A stretch of 64,000 nucleotides of DNA, taken from positions 558,001 through 622,000 of the forward strand of contig CANXME010002087.1 of the NCBI GenBank assembly GCA_948144175.1. Direction: 5' to 3'. This stretch comes from Closterium sp. NIES-65 (Eukaryota; Streptophyta; Zygnematophyceae; Desmidiales; Closteriaceae). Under the pieces are notes generated by a model that searched no databases, was not told the origin of the DNA, and saw nothing but the letters and a program-made list of their open reading frames with translations. How positions within the stretch are numbered: position 1 is the first letter of the stretch; each line of letters begins with the position of its first letter. Positions 54,380-64,000 of the stretch are shown here, one piece after another. The position numbers and the translations under genes are program-made.

Positions 54380-57300
54380 TAAGAGGAGTAGGGACCCTCT
54401 ATCGCCTCCACGTAAGAGCGCGGAGTCGGGATGTCTAGTGCATCCGGGTCTCCCTCAGGGGCGAGCAGTACAGACGCGAGATGAGGTGAAGCGGCGGCCA
54501 GACACTGGAACTCCTCCTGCCTGTCCTCAAGGACGTCCGTGCCAAGGGCACACTCACCCCCGACGGACGGAGGACAGGCAGACTCAGACTCAGCGACAAG
54601 ACTCGCAGCGTAGTCTAGACGGCAGCGCGCAGCAAAGTCGACGAGCTCAGTGACAAGGGCAGACGCAGCAGAAGACTCGAAAGAAGGGTCAGTGACAGCA
54701 GTAGCAAGGAGACGCGTGACAGTGGGACTGGCAGCACGAAGAGAGTCCGACTCCGGGTCGGCAAGAGCAGGAAGAGAGGAAGAAGGAGGAGAAGGCAAAG
54801 GGGCACGCAGAGGAGAAGTGGACGGACGCAGAGACATCCGGTGCGTGCCAGGGACAGGAGGAGGACGCTGACGCGAACCGCGACCACTAGTGCGTGCAGG
54901 ACGAACAGGCAACGCAGGACGAGACGCAGGCTCACGACGCTCAGTAAGACCTCCAGTCGGACCAGCGTAGGGAGAAGGAGCAGGCAAAGGGGAGGCAGGC
55001 TGTAGCTGTGACTGGGACTGGACAGGCTGTGGACCCTCTAAGGGAGGAGGAGGAGGACCAGGAGAAGGTGTAAGACCAAGAACCTGCTGCAGGAGTGGAA
55101 CGAAGTACGGTCGGGGCCGCGTGGCGACGCCAGAAACAGCAGGGACAGCACAAGTACCCCCACCAGGAGTACCCGCTCCAGCAGCACCTCCAGCAGCACC
55201 TCCAGTAGCACCTCCAGTAGCTCCAGAACCCCCAGCAGCACCAGGAGCACTGCCAGTGAGACCGCAAGCAGTAGTCTCAGCGCCAACACCCTCAGCAGCT
55301 CTACCTCCAGGAGAACCCTCAGGCCCAGCAGCTCCAGCACCCACAGCACGAGCACCTCTGGGACGCGTGGCAGCAGAACCCTCTGCAGCCGAAGAACCTC
55401 CAGCACCAGCAGCACGCCTACAGCGCCGGGCAAACCACTCACGCAGCTCCTGTGGGGAGAGTGGCTCTCGGCGAGACGAAGCACCTCCAGGCGGAGAACC
55501 TCCAGGCGAAGATCCTCCAGGCTCAGCACCCTCAAGCAAAGCACCTCCAGGCGGAGCACCCCCAGTCTCAGCACCCCCAGGCTCAGCACCCCCAGGCCCA
55601 GCACCCCCAGGCTCAGCACCCCCAGACTCAGTACCCCCAAGGCTCAGCACCCCCAGGCTCAGCACCCCCAGACTCAGCACCCCTAGTCGTAGTACCCACA
55701 CGCTCAGCACCCCCAGAGTCAGCACCCCCAGAGTCAGCACCCCTAGGCTCAGCACCCTCAGCAGCACCAGAGTCACCACCAATCTCGACAGGCTCGACAG
55801 CGTCTACCTGGGACACACCTGAAGGGGCAGGACCCTGAGGGGGGAGGGGGTCTACCGGGGGGGGACCTGGCACAAGGAAGAGCGGTGGCGGGGGGAGGGA
55901 CGGAGTGCGGTAGGGGAAGAGACGGTAGTAGGGTACCGACTCGTCGAACGTGACGTCCTGGGAGGACAGAACACATCGAGAGGTGGGGTGGTAGAACTGC
56001 CACCGAGGGGCGTCGGGGGGGAACCCCAGGAAGACGCAGGGAGCAGCGCGAGGGGACAGCTTGTCCGCAGACAAGTCGCGGACAAACGCCCGAGATCCCC
56101 AGACCCGGAACACCGACGCATCGCCAACCTTCCCCGTCCACAGCAGGGCTGGGGAGGTCTCCGGCCTGGAGACCCTGGGGTGGAGGTTGATCTGATGCGC
56201 CGCGTACCTGACCGCAAACGGCCACAGAAAATGGGGGGCAGCCGCATGCATCATAGACGTACGAGCGACGTCCATGACCATGCCAATGCGGCGCTCTGCA
56301 ATCCCATTTTGCTGCGGTGAGTCCGGAAGCGTGAAGGTCTGGCGGATGCCTCGCGCACGACAGAAGGCACGCAGAAGGCCAGAGGAGAACTCTCCGCCTC
56401 TGTCCGAGTGCAGACGCAACACAGGAAAGTCCGAGCCAAAGCTCTGCCTGAGCTGGAGACGAGCTGCGCGGATCCAGTCGATCAGCACCTCAGTGACATC
56501 ACCTTTGCTGCGCAAGGGGAAGACTGTGGTGTAACGCGAGTAGTCGTCAACCACCAACAGGAAGTAGCGCTCGTGACCGAGGCCACGGACGCGGGCAGGG
56601 CCCCACACGTCCATGTGAAGCGTCTGCAACGGAGCCTCTGTCGGAGGAAATTGGGAGGAGTGAGGGGCAGCACGCTGGCGCCCCTCGACACAGGGGACAC
56701 AGGCAGGGCCAGGGCCCTGAGGAAGGGGAGGGAGGGACCGGGGGAGACCAGACACAAGAAGACGGGAGGCCATGCCTCTGAGCCGAAGCAGAGAGGGGTG
56801 GCCAAGGCGGTGGTGCCAGAGGAGAGTCTCGTGAGACAGACGGCGACACGAACAGGGGGCAGACTCAGGACCAGACCTGGACGCTGCAGCAAACACCTGA
56901 CCAGACAAAGGGACTCTACCAGACTCAGCACCGGGAGGAGAAGCAGTGGTCAGTGTGTACAGGCTCAACCCTGGCTGACGTGTAAACGTAGCCAGGTGGC
57001 GACCTGTCCTAGCCTCTGTGCAGTGTGTCACCCGCTGACGAGCAGGAGTGAACTGGTGGACACCCACATTCTGTAGGTTAGCGCCACTCACCAGGTTCGT
57101 AGAGAACGAGGGGAGGTAGAGACCAGTCAGGGTGCCAGAGGGAGCCGCCGGACACGGGAGGACTGTGGAGAAACGAGACAGGACAGGACCCCCAGAGGGG
57201 TCAGCCAGGGACACCGCAACCGGCCGACTAAGCGGCGTGAGAGTGGTGCGGTCCCGAAAGAAGGAGCGAGACGCCCCAGAGTCAAGGGTGAAGGTGTGAG
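54380..57300 (-). pseudogene. Copia K protease, integrase and linker region
   Basis: Protease reads LDSGASRSFFRDRTTLTPL (~57240-57300). Then HHRLGHPSLLRLRGMASRLL (~56790), HMDVWGPARV (~56600), HSDRGGEFSSGLLRAFCRAR (~56390) and PQQNGIAERRIGMVMDVART (~56300). The linker holds Gly-Ala-Glu-Pro repeats (55480-55770) and PQELREWFARRCRRAAGAG (~55440), then Pro/Ser-rich sequence. It is broken. Confidence 0.87.
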
Positions 57301-57399
57301 AGGCCGAAGCCGACACAGTACCTGAGAGTGCAGACTCACTAGTACCTGAGAGCACAGACGCACTGGCACCTAGAGCAGCAGCCTCACTGGCACCTGACG

Positions 57400-58816
57400 C
57401 AGCAGTACCAATGCCCGGGTCGGGCGGGAAACACCGGTAACAGTCACCCTCATCACTAACAGCCACAGCATACATGGCAGCAAGGATAGCATCAAAGTCA
57501 AGATCAAAGATAGCTACACCAGCCCTAGACAGCTCTCCCCAGCGGGGGATCTCAGAGGCCTCCGGAAACTGCTGGCGCCAAGCGTCGGTCAAGCGGGCAA
57601 AGCAGCGGCGAACGGTGTGGGTGCCCCCACACTGCTCACCCGCGCGGTCGCCGGTGCGAAGGACGTAGGTGCAGGGACCGAACGCCCCACCACGCTGACG
57701 CTGCGAGTACCACTCACGGAGCTGCTGAGGGGTGGGGACGTCGCGAGAGCGCTGCTGCTGCTGCTGGCGCTGACCACCCCCAGTGCTGCTCCGCTGGGAC
57801 GAGCCACTCCGACCACCTCCACCACCGCCACCCCCGCCTCCGCCGCCACCGCCACCCTCGCCCCCGCCGCTCCCACCGCCACCTCTGCCACCACCTCCGC
57901 CGCCGCCTCCGCCTCCACTGCCGCCACCAGTACCTCCACTCCCGCCACCACCTCCACCGCCACCCCCACTCCCCCCGCCGCCCCCACCTCCTCCGCCACC
58001 GCCCCCGCTAGCTCCACCCGCTCCCTTGCCCCCCTTGCCCCTGCTAGAGCGGCGCCTACCGCTGGGGGCAGACGCCGCACCGACCGACTCCAAACCAACG
58101 AGGTCGGCCGCAGCAGCAGAGGCGACAGAGGGTAACAGGGGGGAGGGAGAACACCAATCAAAGATGGGGGTGCGAGGGTCACCACGAGAGGCCCTTACAG
58201 CGACTATACTCTTCTCAGCCGCTAGCAGGGACTTCTCAAGGAGGTCGACAGTGAGGGTGGTGGGACTGACAGAGAGAAACTGGTCCCTAACGGCACGAAG
58301 GGACTCAGGGAGACGGGTGACTAGAAAGTAGAGAGTGATGTACATGGGAGGAGGGTTTGCGGCGCGGAAGTCAGCAGGAAGCGCAGCGCGGTAGCGAGTG
58401 TCACTAGCGCGGAGGTGGGTAAAGAGGTCAGCGACTGTGGGAAAGGCAGCGAGGTCAGGGAAGAGGTACGGTAGCATGAGGCGGCTCAGCGTAGCGGAGG
58501 AAGGGGAGGAGTAGCGCGCAACTACAGCGTCGTACAAGGCCTGAGCGGTCTTGCACTGACTAAAGTGCGCACGCTCGGAGGAAGGGAGGTGGCGACGCAC
58601 AGCAAGACGTGCAGCAGCATCGCGTGTGGCCCACTTGGAGCGAACAGTGGGGTCAGCATCAGCAGGAGGGGCAGGGACAGCGCCAGAGACAAAGTCAAAG
58701 AGAGAAACCTCATCTATCGCATCGCACAGTAAGTACAGCTACAGGTCCTCGACCCAGACTGCAAAGTCAATGGCGCGACCCTCAGCATCAAAATCCAGGA
58801 CAGTGGGGGTGGCCAT
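57400..58816 (-). pseudogene. Copia K gag region
   Basis: It starts at 58816 (MATPTVLDFDAEGRAIDFAV). The core reads HLPSSERAHFSQCKTAQALY, YLFPDLAAFPTVADLFTHLR and FLVTRLPESLRAVRDQFLSV. A glycine-rich run follows (57810-58030), then TPQQLREWYSQRQRGGAFGP, the C-X13-C-X3-H-X4-C block (57600-57680), and the acidic FDLDFDAILAAMYAV block before protease. Confidence 0.85.
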
Positions 58817-58939
58817 TATAGCAGCTGACAGTCTCCCCGAGCAGGAAGAGTCGATAGCTCAGTAGTACAGGAACACGGCAGCACAACGGCTGCGCCGGTC
58901 GAAGAGCAGCAGCAGCCCCACAGGAGCAGGAGCTCGGCA

Positions 58940-59650
58940 CCTCAGGTTGCTTGGGCGGCTCGGGCGGCTCGGGCGGCGCGGGCGTCTCGCGGGCGGCGCA
59001 CGGGTGACTGCACGAGCGGCCGGGGCGGGTCAGGGGCGGCGCGCGGGCGGCTCACGGGCGGCTGGGGCGGCTCACGGGCGGCTGCACGGGCGGCTGGGGC
59101 GGCTCGCGGGCGGCTCGCGGGCTGTGCACGGGCGGCGCGGGCGGCGCACGGGCGGGTGGGTGGCTCGCGGACGGGCGGCGCACGGGCGGGCGGCTCACGG
59201 ACGGGCGGCGCACGGGCGGCGCCAGCGGCTCACGGGCGGGCTGGTGGCGCACGGGCGGGCGGCTCACGGGCGGCGCTGGCGCACGGTCGGGCGGCGCGCG
59301 GGTGGGCGGCTCACGGGCGGCGACTCACGGGCGGCGGCGCACGGGCGGCGTCTGACGGGCGGCTGCTTACGGGCGGCGGCTGACGGGCGGCGCTCACGGG
59401 CGGCGGCTGACGGGCAGGCCGCGGGCGGCTCACGGGCAGGCCGCGGGCGGCTCACGGGCGCTAGGGCAGGCCGCGGGCGGCGGCTCACAGGCAGGCCGCG
59501 GGCGGCTCACGGGCGCTAGGGCAGGCGCCGGGCGCTAGGGCGCTAGGGCTGGCGCTAGGGCGGGCGATAGGGCGGGCGCTAGGGCGGGCGCTAGGGCGCT
59601 AGGGCGGGCGCAAGGGTGGGCGCTAGGGCGCTAGGGCGCTAGGGCAGAAA
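58940..59650 (-). repeat. GC-rich repetitive leader of Copia K
   Basis: On the plus strand, 'cgggcggctcacgggcgg' units (about 58960-59500) pass into 'gggcgctagggcg' units (about 59510-59645), ending in an A-run. No protein domain was seen. Confidence 0.8.
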
Positions 59651-59714
59651 AAAAAAAAATTCCGAAGTGGTGGGCCCTAAGCAAAGTTCCCACAGGGGAA
59701 CCTGCTCGATACCA

Positions 59715-59848
59715 TGAGAAGAAGTGAACGAGAGAATGAGTGAACTATGAACGAAGTGAGTACAAATAGGATGCCCTAGTTGGGTTGTACCCCCTATGGG
59801 ATACCCCACTATAGCCTACACAAATAAGTAAGCTATAATATTCTGACA
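59715..59848 (-). repeat. 5' LTR of Copia K
   Basis: 134 bp, with one difference from the other LTR. Confidence 0.9.
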
Positions 59849-59853
59849 GAGAG

Positions 59854-60063
59854 CAGCGACTGGAGCACAGAACAAAGCACATTGCTCTTCGCTACTTCCT
59901 TGCTCGTGAGCTACAGCAGCGTGGTGAGTTGCGGCTTGCGTACGTGGCCTCTGAGGCCAACACTGCTGATGTGTTCACCAAGGCACTTGCGCCTTGTGAT
60001 CATCAGCGCTTCTGCACGCAGCTGGGTCTTGTGCCAGTCTTGCCTCACTTGCTCACCTTTTGA
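59854..60063 (+). pseudogene. Copia J end of RNase H
   Basis: It resumes after K with LEHRTKHIALRYFLARELQQ and TADVFTKALAPCDHQRFCTQ. The J polypurine hairpin follows at 60247-60269. Confidence 0.85.
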
Positions 60064-60269
60064 CCTTGCTTGTACTGTTGCAAATATATACTCCTGCTCT
60101 TGCTTGTCTAGTCTTTTATATATATGTACTCCTGCATGTGAACTGGCCTTGTGGCCTTTGAACTTGTGCTCGGAATGTGTGGTGACTTTGTGATCCACCC
60201 TGAGCTTGCTTTGCTTTGCTTGACTGGTCTTGTGACCCCTTGTTCTCCCCCACTTTGCCTATGGGGGTG

Positions 60270-60396
60270 TGTCAGAACATATAGCTTATGCATATTGTGT
60301 AGGCTATAGTGGGGTAGCCCATAAGGGGTACAACCCAATTAGGGTTAGTACTTGTACTCAGTTCATTCATAGTTCATTCATTCTCGTTTCTTCTCA
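60270..60396 (+). repeat. 3' LTR of Copia J
   Basis: 127 bp, with two differences from the 5' LTR. Confidence 0.9.
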
Positions 60397-60401
60397 CGCG
60401 T

Positions 60402-60551
60402 AAGGTGGACGCCATCGTTAAGTGGAAGCCGCCTACTAATATCCCTGAGTTGCAAATTTTCTGGGGTTTGTTAACTACGTTCGTCGTTTTGTACCCAATA
60501 TGGCAGGGATAACCAAGCCGCTGACCGACCTGCTGCACCACGACAGTGATT
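60402..60551 (+). CDS. Gypsy H RT/RNase H connection
   Basis: It continues H with VDAIVKWKPPTNIPELQ, FVPNMAGITKPLTDLLHHDS, the block that follows RT in gypsy elements. Element L cuts it off. Confidence 0.8.
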
Positions 60552-61004
60552 GAGAAAGCTTGCTTTCTTATTCTTATCAATTGGCATCGTTCTCATTACA
60601 AAAGGCATCGTTCTCATTACAAAATTCATCGTTCTCATTACAAATGGCTTATTACAACATTTGCATCAACGTTGAACACAAGCTAGTGCAATCGAATAAC
60701 ACTAGCTAAGATGTACCCTATCCAAGTGGCATTAGCAAGGCGGTTTACTCTGGGGTGGGTGGTGGGAATGTTGAGTGAGCCGTTTGAAAATCGAGAAGCG
60801 TGGGTGGAGGGAAATGAACTCCAACCCACGGTTTTTGTAGTTGGAGAAGGGCGTTTAGCGCGCTTCGACGATGCCAATTGTGTAGTACAAGCAGCTTCGC
60901 TTTCACAATACACAATTTTAAACAACACAATGTGTGTTTAAAAATTATAATATTGAGAAATCTTGCTTTCTTATTCTTATCAATTGGCATCGTTCTCATT
61001 ACAA
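60551..61004 (-). repeat. Terminal split repeats of element L
   Basis: The block cttgctttcttattcttatc with its flanks occurs at 60551-60603 and 60953-61004. A ~21-bp unit, ggcatcgttctcattacaaa, is repeated three times at 60583-60645 and occurs once in the inner copy. Confidence 0.8.
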
Positions 61005-62035
61005 ATGGGGTCTCTGAGACATGGGCAGCGGGGGCCTCCGGTTGCGTACGAGTGCCTCTGAGTGTTGTGCCGATGACGCTGCATGCGTCAGGTCTTGTAG
61101 GTTGCGGGAGGCTTCGATAAGAGGCTCGACGTATGGTGTAACATACATTTCTTTTGCTGAGTCGCTTCGCCATCTGCCCAGCCGTTTGAAGACCCTGTCT
61201 GGCACGCCCGTGTTGGCTGCTACTGTGGCTGCACCTTTTCGGAAAGAATGTGTGCTGAGCTGCAGGTCTCCAAGGCCCACCTTTGCGAAGGCTTCCTTGC
61301 ACTAGTTCCGGATCGTGGTGTATGAGGGTGGGCTTGCTTGGCCCTCGCTGGTTGAAGCGTGGCCGAAGACCCGAATCAATGGTTCTTCTGACTGTGGGCC
61401 ATAGCCGGCCGGTTGGATGAAGCGTCGGGTGCAGCGCACTGGGCAACAAGGGTCTGTCGTTGCTGCAATGGGAATCCAAGTGCCATGACCAGCCTGATCG
61501 GTCTTGGAGTGTGGTATGAGAATCCACATGACGGCGTCGTCGAATTGGATGTCTTGCCATTTTATGGCTGCCAAGTCAGAATATCGCAGGAATCCTGAGT
61601 ACATGAGGATGGGATCAACCCTTTCTGAAACGTCGCGGGATCGTCGGACTGCAAGTAACTCGCGGCCATGTCCCGGACTTGTTGGATGGATACGGGTTCC
61701 TTCATACGAGTAGGGCGAGGGCAGTGTCGTTTTGCACAGTCACGGACTTGGGTGGTGAACGGTCCTGTTGTCGGGCATTTGCTCCCAGTCATGCGGTGAG
61801 CGAAGCTGACCGCCGAGCACGTCAGCTGCACTACGGACAGGGTGGCTTTGCGTCGGATTGCGTGTACCAGGTAGAGCGCGAGGGTCATGTCAGATGCCGG
61901 AAGAAATGGGAGGTTCACTTTTGTGCAGAAGGCTCGAAACTTGGCCCAGTATGGTTCGTATGTCCGGATCGTAGAATCGGCGCGAGATTGCGCGAGCATG
62001 TTGATCATTTGGTCGTGTAACTTTGGGAGCAAATC
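61000..62035 (-). pseudogene. Element L tyrosine recombinase
   Basis: It reads RADSTIRTYEPYWAKFRAFC (N-terminal SAM-like domain), GFLRYSDLAAIKWQDI (catalytic Arg), HSFRKGAATVAANTGV (the H-x-x-R box), GRWRSDSAKEMYV (Trp in the third position, catalytic Tyr). This is the recombinase that would integrate the circular cDNA. It is broken. Confidence 0.85.
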
Positions 62036-62061
62036 TGAACACAGGGCGTTGATGTTTTGAA

Positions 62062-63627
62062 TTAGTCAAATGCCATTCTCAGTGCAATAATTGGGCTGTG
62101 CGGTAGTCCCATGCCTGAAAAAGCATTGGAATGGGACCCTGCGTCTAGGCATTGGCTTCCGTGTGTCAGAGGGATGTGCGCGTGGATGTGTGGAGCCCAA
62201 GTACATGGGGAGGGTTGCAAAAGTGGCCACCAGCTTGCGCCTGGCCAGTGCGGAACTATCAGTGTGAGTGATGCATGGGTGCGTTGTGCGTGATGGAGGA
62301 CGGCTGGGACCAGTTGGGGCGGGGGGAAGGCGAAGTTGTTTTCGGGTGTCCACGCGATCGAGAACGCATCAGCTGCGATGGCTTCTGGGTGGGGAATCTT
62401 TGTGCAGAAGCGCGGCAGTTGGGTGTTGCGGGAGTTTGCGAAGAGGTCGATGGAGTGGGGCCCCCAACGACGTTCCAAGATGCGGAACCACGGCGTTTTC
62501 AGCGCGTAATCGTCGTGGTCAACCATTTTTGAAAGTTCGTCGGCGTGTGTATTGAGCTCGCGCGGAATCCATTCGATGATCAAGCGCGTGCCAAGCTCCA
62601 TGCATGTTCGGATGATGCTCTTGCATGCCGTTGCGAGGTCAGGGCTGTGAGAGCTGCCTTTTCGAAGGATGAAGAACACGCCCTGGTTGTCCACCCGCAC
62701 GAGAACGTGTTTTTGCTTGATCTTGGTCGCGTATGTTTGGAGCGCCCAAAGGACGCCTTTAATCTCCCGTCGCGTGCTGGACGTTCCTCGTAGCGGCTGT
62801 GACATGGTTGCGCTGGCTTCTTCGAGGCCGCCCGGAAATGTGGTCAGAGTGGCGCCCCAACCATGAGAGCTGGCATCCACATGGATTACTGCGTCGTAGC
62901 TGTTCCTGACGTGAAAAGGTGCGCCGTTGAAACGGTCAAACTCCTCGAGCCAAAATTGAAGCTCCTCTGCTGCAGATGGGGGGATAACGACGCTGCTTTT
63001 CCAAGACGGTGCTTCGTTGATCACTTGTAACATAGCGTGGCTGAATGCGCGAGCGGTCGCGCCAAGTGCGACACCCATCGATGCAAGCATGCCAGTGATT
63101 CTGGCCACGTGGCGGACCGGGACTGGTTGGCATGCCTTGCTTGCGCTCAGGAGGTTCCGGATGGTTGCATGTAGTGAGGCTCGTCGGTCGGGACCGATGG
63201 AGAATCGGCCGGTGTCGGTCTCCAGTTCTACGCCCAGGAATTGGAGATGTTGCGATGGTGACAGTTGTGATTTCTTCGCGTTTATCACAAGGCCTGCCTC
63301 TTTGAGGTCCAATATCACCTGCTGGCAGATTGCTTGCCCATCGGCTTTCGACTGGCAGAGAATTAAGATGTCATCTACGTAAGGTACGACTCGGATGCCT
63401 TGTTCTCGCCAACGCCAAGCTAGTTGCTTGATGAGCTGTGTAAAGACGAATGGAGCCGTCGCGAGGCCGAATGGTAGTGAACGAAATGCGTATGTGCGCC
63501 TATCGAATTCGAAGCCAAGGAACTTCCAGCACGATGGGTAGATGTCGATGTGATGGTAACCAGATTTGAGGTCAATGGAGAACATCCAGTCCCCAACGCG
63601 CGCCAGGTCGGCGACACGGCTGAGCCC
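62062..63627 (-). CDS. Element L reverse transcriptase and RNase H (5' end cut by M)
   Basis: RT reads FSIDLKSGYHHIDIYPSCWK, LPFGLATAPFVFTQLIKQLA and PYVDDILIL. RNase H reads HVDASSHGWGATL, RREIKGVLWAL, VRVDNQGVFFIL and NTHADELSK. The C-terminal block SIDLFANSRNTQLPRF is typical of DIRS-type pol. It lies directly upstream of the recombinase. The N-terminal part is beyond M. Confidence 0.87.
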   Translation of the reverse strand, partial: GLSRVADLARVGDWMFSIDLKSGYHHIDIYPSCWKFLGFEFDRRTYAFRSLPFGLATAPFVFTQLIKQLAWRWREQGIRVVPYVDDILILCQSKADGQAICQQVILDLKEAGLVINAKKSQLSPSQHLQFLGVELETDTGRFSIGPDRRASLHATIRNLLSASKACQPVPVRHVARITGMLASMGVALGATARAFSHAMLQVINEAPSWKSSVVIPPSAAEELQFWLEEFDRFNGAPFHVRNSYDAVIHVDASSHGWGATLTTFPGGLEEASATMSQPLRGTSSTRREIKGVLWALQTYATKIKQKHVLVRVDNQGVFFILRKGSSHSPDLATACKSIIRTCMELGTRLIIEWIPRELNTHADELSKMVDHDDYALKTPWFRILERRWGPHSIDLFANSRNTQLPRFCTKIPHPEAIAADAFSIAWTPENNFAFPPPQLVPAVLHHAQRTHASLTLIVPHWPGASWWPLLQPSPCTWAPHIHAHIPLTHGSQCLDAGSHSNAFSGMGLPHSPIIALRMAFD

Positions 63628-63756
63628 TGTCAGAATGTTATCTTATGTTCTAGCCTGTAGTGGGGTGCTCTATAGCGAGTACAACCCTTCTAGGGTTTGC
63701 TATTTGTATCCTCATTCCTGCTAGTTCAATCCTCTTTCTTTCTTCTAATTTTGACA
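63628..63756 (+). repeat. 5' LTR of Copia M
   Basis: It runs tgtcagaatg to attttgaca. It shares the 'gtagtggggt', 'gtacaaccc' and 'agggttt' blocks with the other short LTRs, and is closest to the worn solo LTR at 13789. Confidence 0.8.
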
Positions 63757-64000
63757 TGCTATCAGAGCAGGTCGATCCCCTTGGATCGATCCTGTGGGTG
63801 GGTTACCACCCCCTTGCTTCCGCTGCAACTTTTCCTTCCCGCCGTGCGCCCCGAGGCGCGCGGCGGTTTTCTGCCCGCCGTGCGCCCCGAGGCGCGCGGC
63901 GGTTCTCTGCCCGCTGTGCGCCCCGAGGCGCGCGGCGGGCTTCTGCCCCGTCGTTCGCCGCGTCGCCTTCTGGAGGCGACGCGACGGGTGACGGGGACCC
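63628..64000 (+). mobile_element. Copia element M, 5' end, runs off right edge
   Basis: It has a 129-bp LTR (63628-63756) and primer-binding site tgctatcagagcagg (63757 on). A GC-rich leader follows with about three copies of a ~36-bp unit (gccgtgcgccccgaggcgcg...) at about 63838-63945. It is inserted in the RT gene of L. The LTR and leader style match the A/B/I/J/K family, though its LTR is the most diverged. Confidence 0.8.

Larger units (their letters stand above)
52506..59848 (-). mobile_element. Copia element K, complete with LTRs and target duplication, inside J
   Basis: This 7343-bp minus-strand Copia has 134-bp LTRs (52506-52639 and 59715-59848) and target duplication gagag (52501-52505 and 59849-59853). 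The LTRs differ at one position, so it is recent. The primer-binding site (tggtatcgagcagg) lies just below 59715. It is the best-preserved member of the family here: structurally whole, with about three coding breaks. Confidence 0.92.
49222..60396 (+). mobile_element. Copia element J, containing element K
   Basis: This plus-strand Copia has 127-bp LTRs (49222-49348 and 60270-60396) and target duplication cgcgt (49217-49221 and 60397-60401). The LTRs differ at two positions. The primer-binding site is tggtatcagagaagg (49349 on). Only the 3' half of the coding region is present, from the end of integrase onward. It is broken about four times besides K. Confidence 0.92.
21889..60551 (+). mobile_element. 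Ty3/gypsy element H, host of the nested insertions
   Basis: This plus-strand gypsy element is split by five insertions: E, F, I, J and L. Its own parts are a 5' LTR (21889-22511 plus 28618-28631, TGTTA...TAACA), a primer-binding site like TTGGTATTAGAGCC split by F, gag (39036-40118), a CCHC knuckle, protease and RT (47695-49221), and RT/RNase H connection (60402-60551). The rest lies beyond L and the window. The visible parts read largely open, so most visible damage comes from the insertions. It must be older than all of them. Confidence 0.85.
60551..63627 (-). mobile_element. Ngaro/DIRS-like tyrosine-recombinase retroelement L, cut by Copia M
   Basis: On the minus strand this reads RT, RNase H, then a tyrosine recombinase, the gene order of the DIRS order. 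The 3' end (left) has a ~50-bp block at 60551-60603 that recurs at 60953-61004, with ~350 bp between. That is the B1-A2-B2 pattern of split direct repeats seen in Ngaro/PAT-type elements. It is inserted in gypsy H without a visible target duplication, as expected for recombinase-mediated insertion. Its 5' part is separated by element M. It is broken about two or three times. Confidence 0.8.

Noticed and set aside
60711-60941. Open frame in the terminal region of element L
   Set aside because: It lies within the split repeat region and shows no protein family.

Overview
The window is eukaryotic DNA that is mostly retrotransposons inserted into one another. The only host gene I can support is a bacterial-type recA with spliceosomal introns and a long N-terminal extension that looks like an organelle transit peptide. 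The mix of nuclear organellar recA, Copia, Ty3/gypsy, a Ngaro/DIRS-type element and a hAT transposase, with high GC, suggests a green-lineage genome. My best guess is a streptophyte alga such as Closterium, from memory of similar Copia proteins. I could not test this.

Left part (1-13906). A minus-strand Copia element (A, 1-4311) runs off the left edge and abuts the GC-rich leader of a plus-strand relative (B, 4312-10949). B carries a 388-bp solo LTR with a 5-bp target duplication. B's 3' LTR abuts a hAT transposase gene (10950-13170) with five visible exons and no N-terminal part. A worn solo LTR lies at 13789-13906.

Middle (13957-21755, minus strand). Seven of eight recA exons can be set by splice sites whose phases agree. 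Six of the seven introns carry partial copies of the neighbouring exon edges. Some copy pairs are separated by short palindromes of the form TTTTGAG..CTCAAAA. One intron holds a ~630-bp inverted repeat that encodes a coiled-coil fragment. The segment with the RecA AEHALDP motif was not found there.

Right part (21889 to the end). One old Ty3/gypsy element (H) is spread over more than 38 kb by insertions. Copia E sits in its 5' LTR (TSD ccttt). Copia F sits in its primer-binding site (TSD ggtat) and itself holds Copia G (TSD agagg). Copia I follows gag (TSD gatgc). Copia J follows the reverse transcriptase (TSD cgcgt) and itself holds Copia K (TSD gagag). A Ngaro/DIRS-like element L comes next and is cut by Copia M, which runs off the right edge. 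Target duplications and LTR identity give a readable order: H oldest, then F, I and J, with E and K youngest by LTR divergence (about 0.5-0.7%). G, K and M are each younger than the element that holds them.

Elements A, B, I, J, K and probably M are one Copia family. They share ~130-bp LTRs, a long GC-rich repetitive leader, a glycine-rich Gag linker, an unusual Cys-His motif in Gag, a repeat-rich integrase-RT linker and a hairpin at the polypurine tract. E and F are a second family with ~440-bp LTRs. G is a third with a ~1.1-kb LTR dense in GTCGAC.
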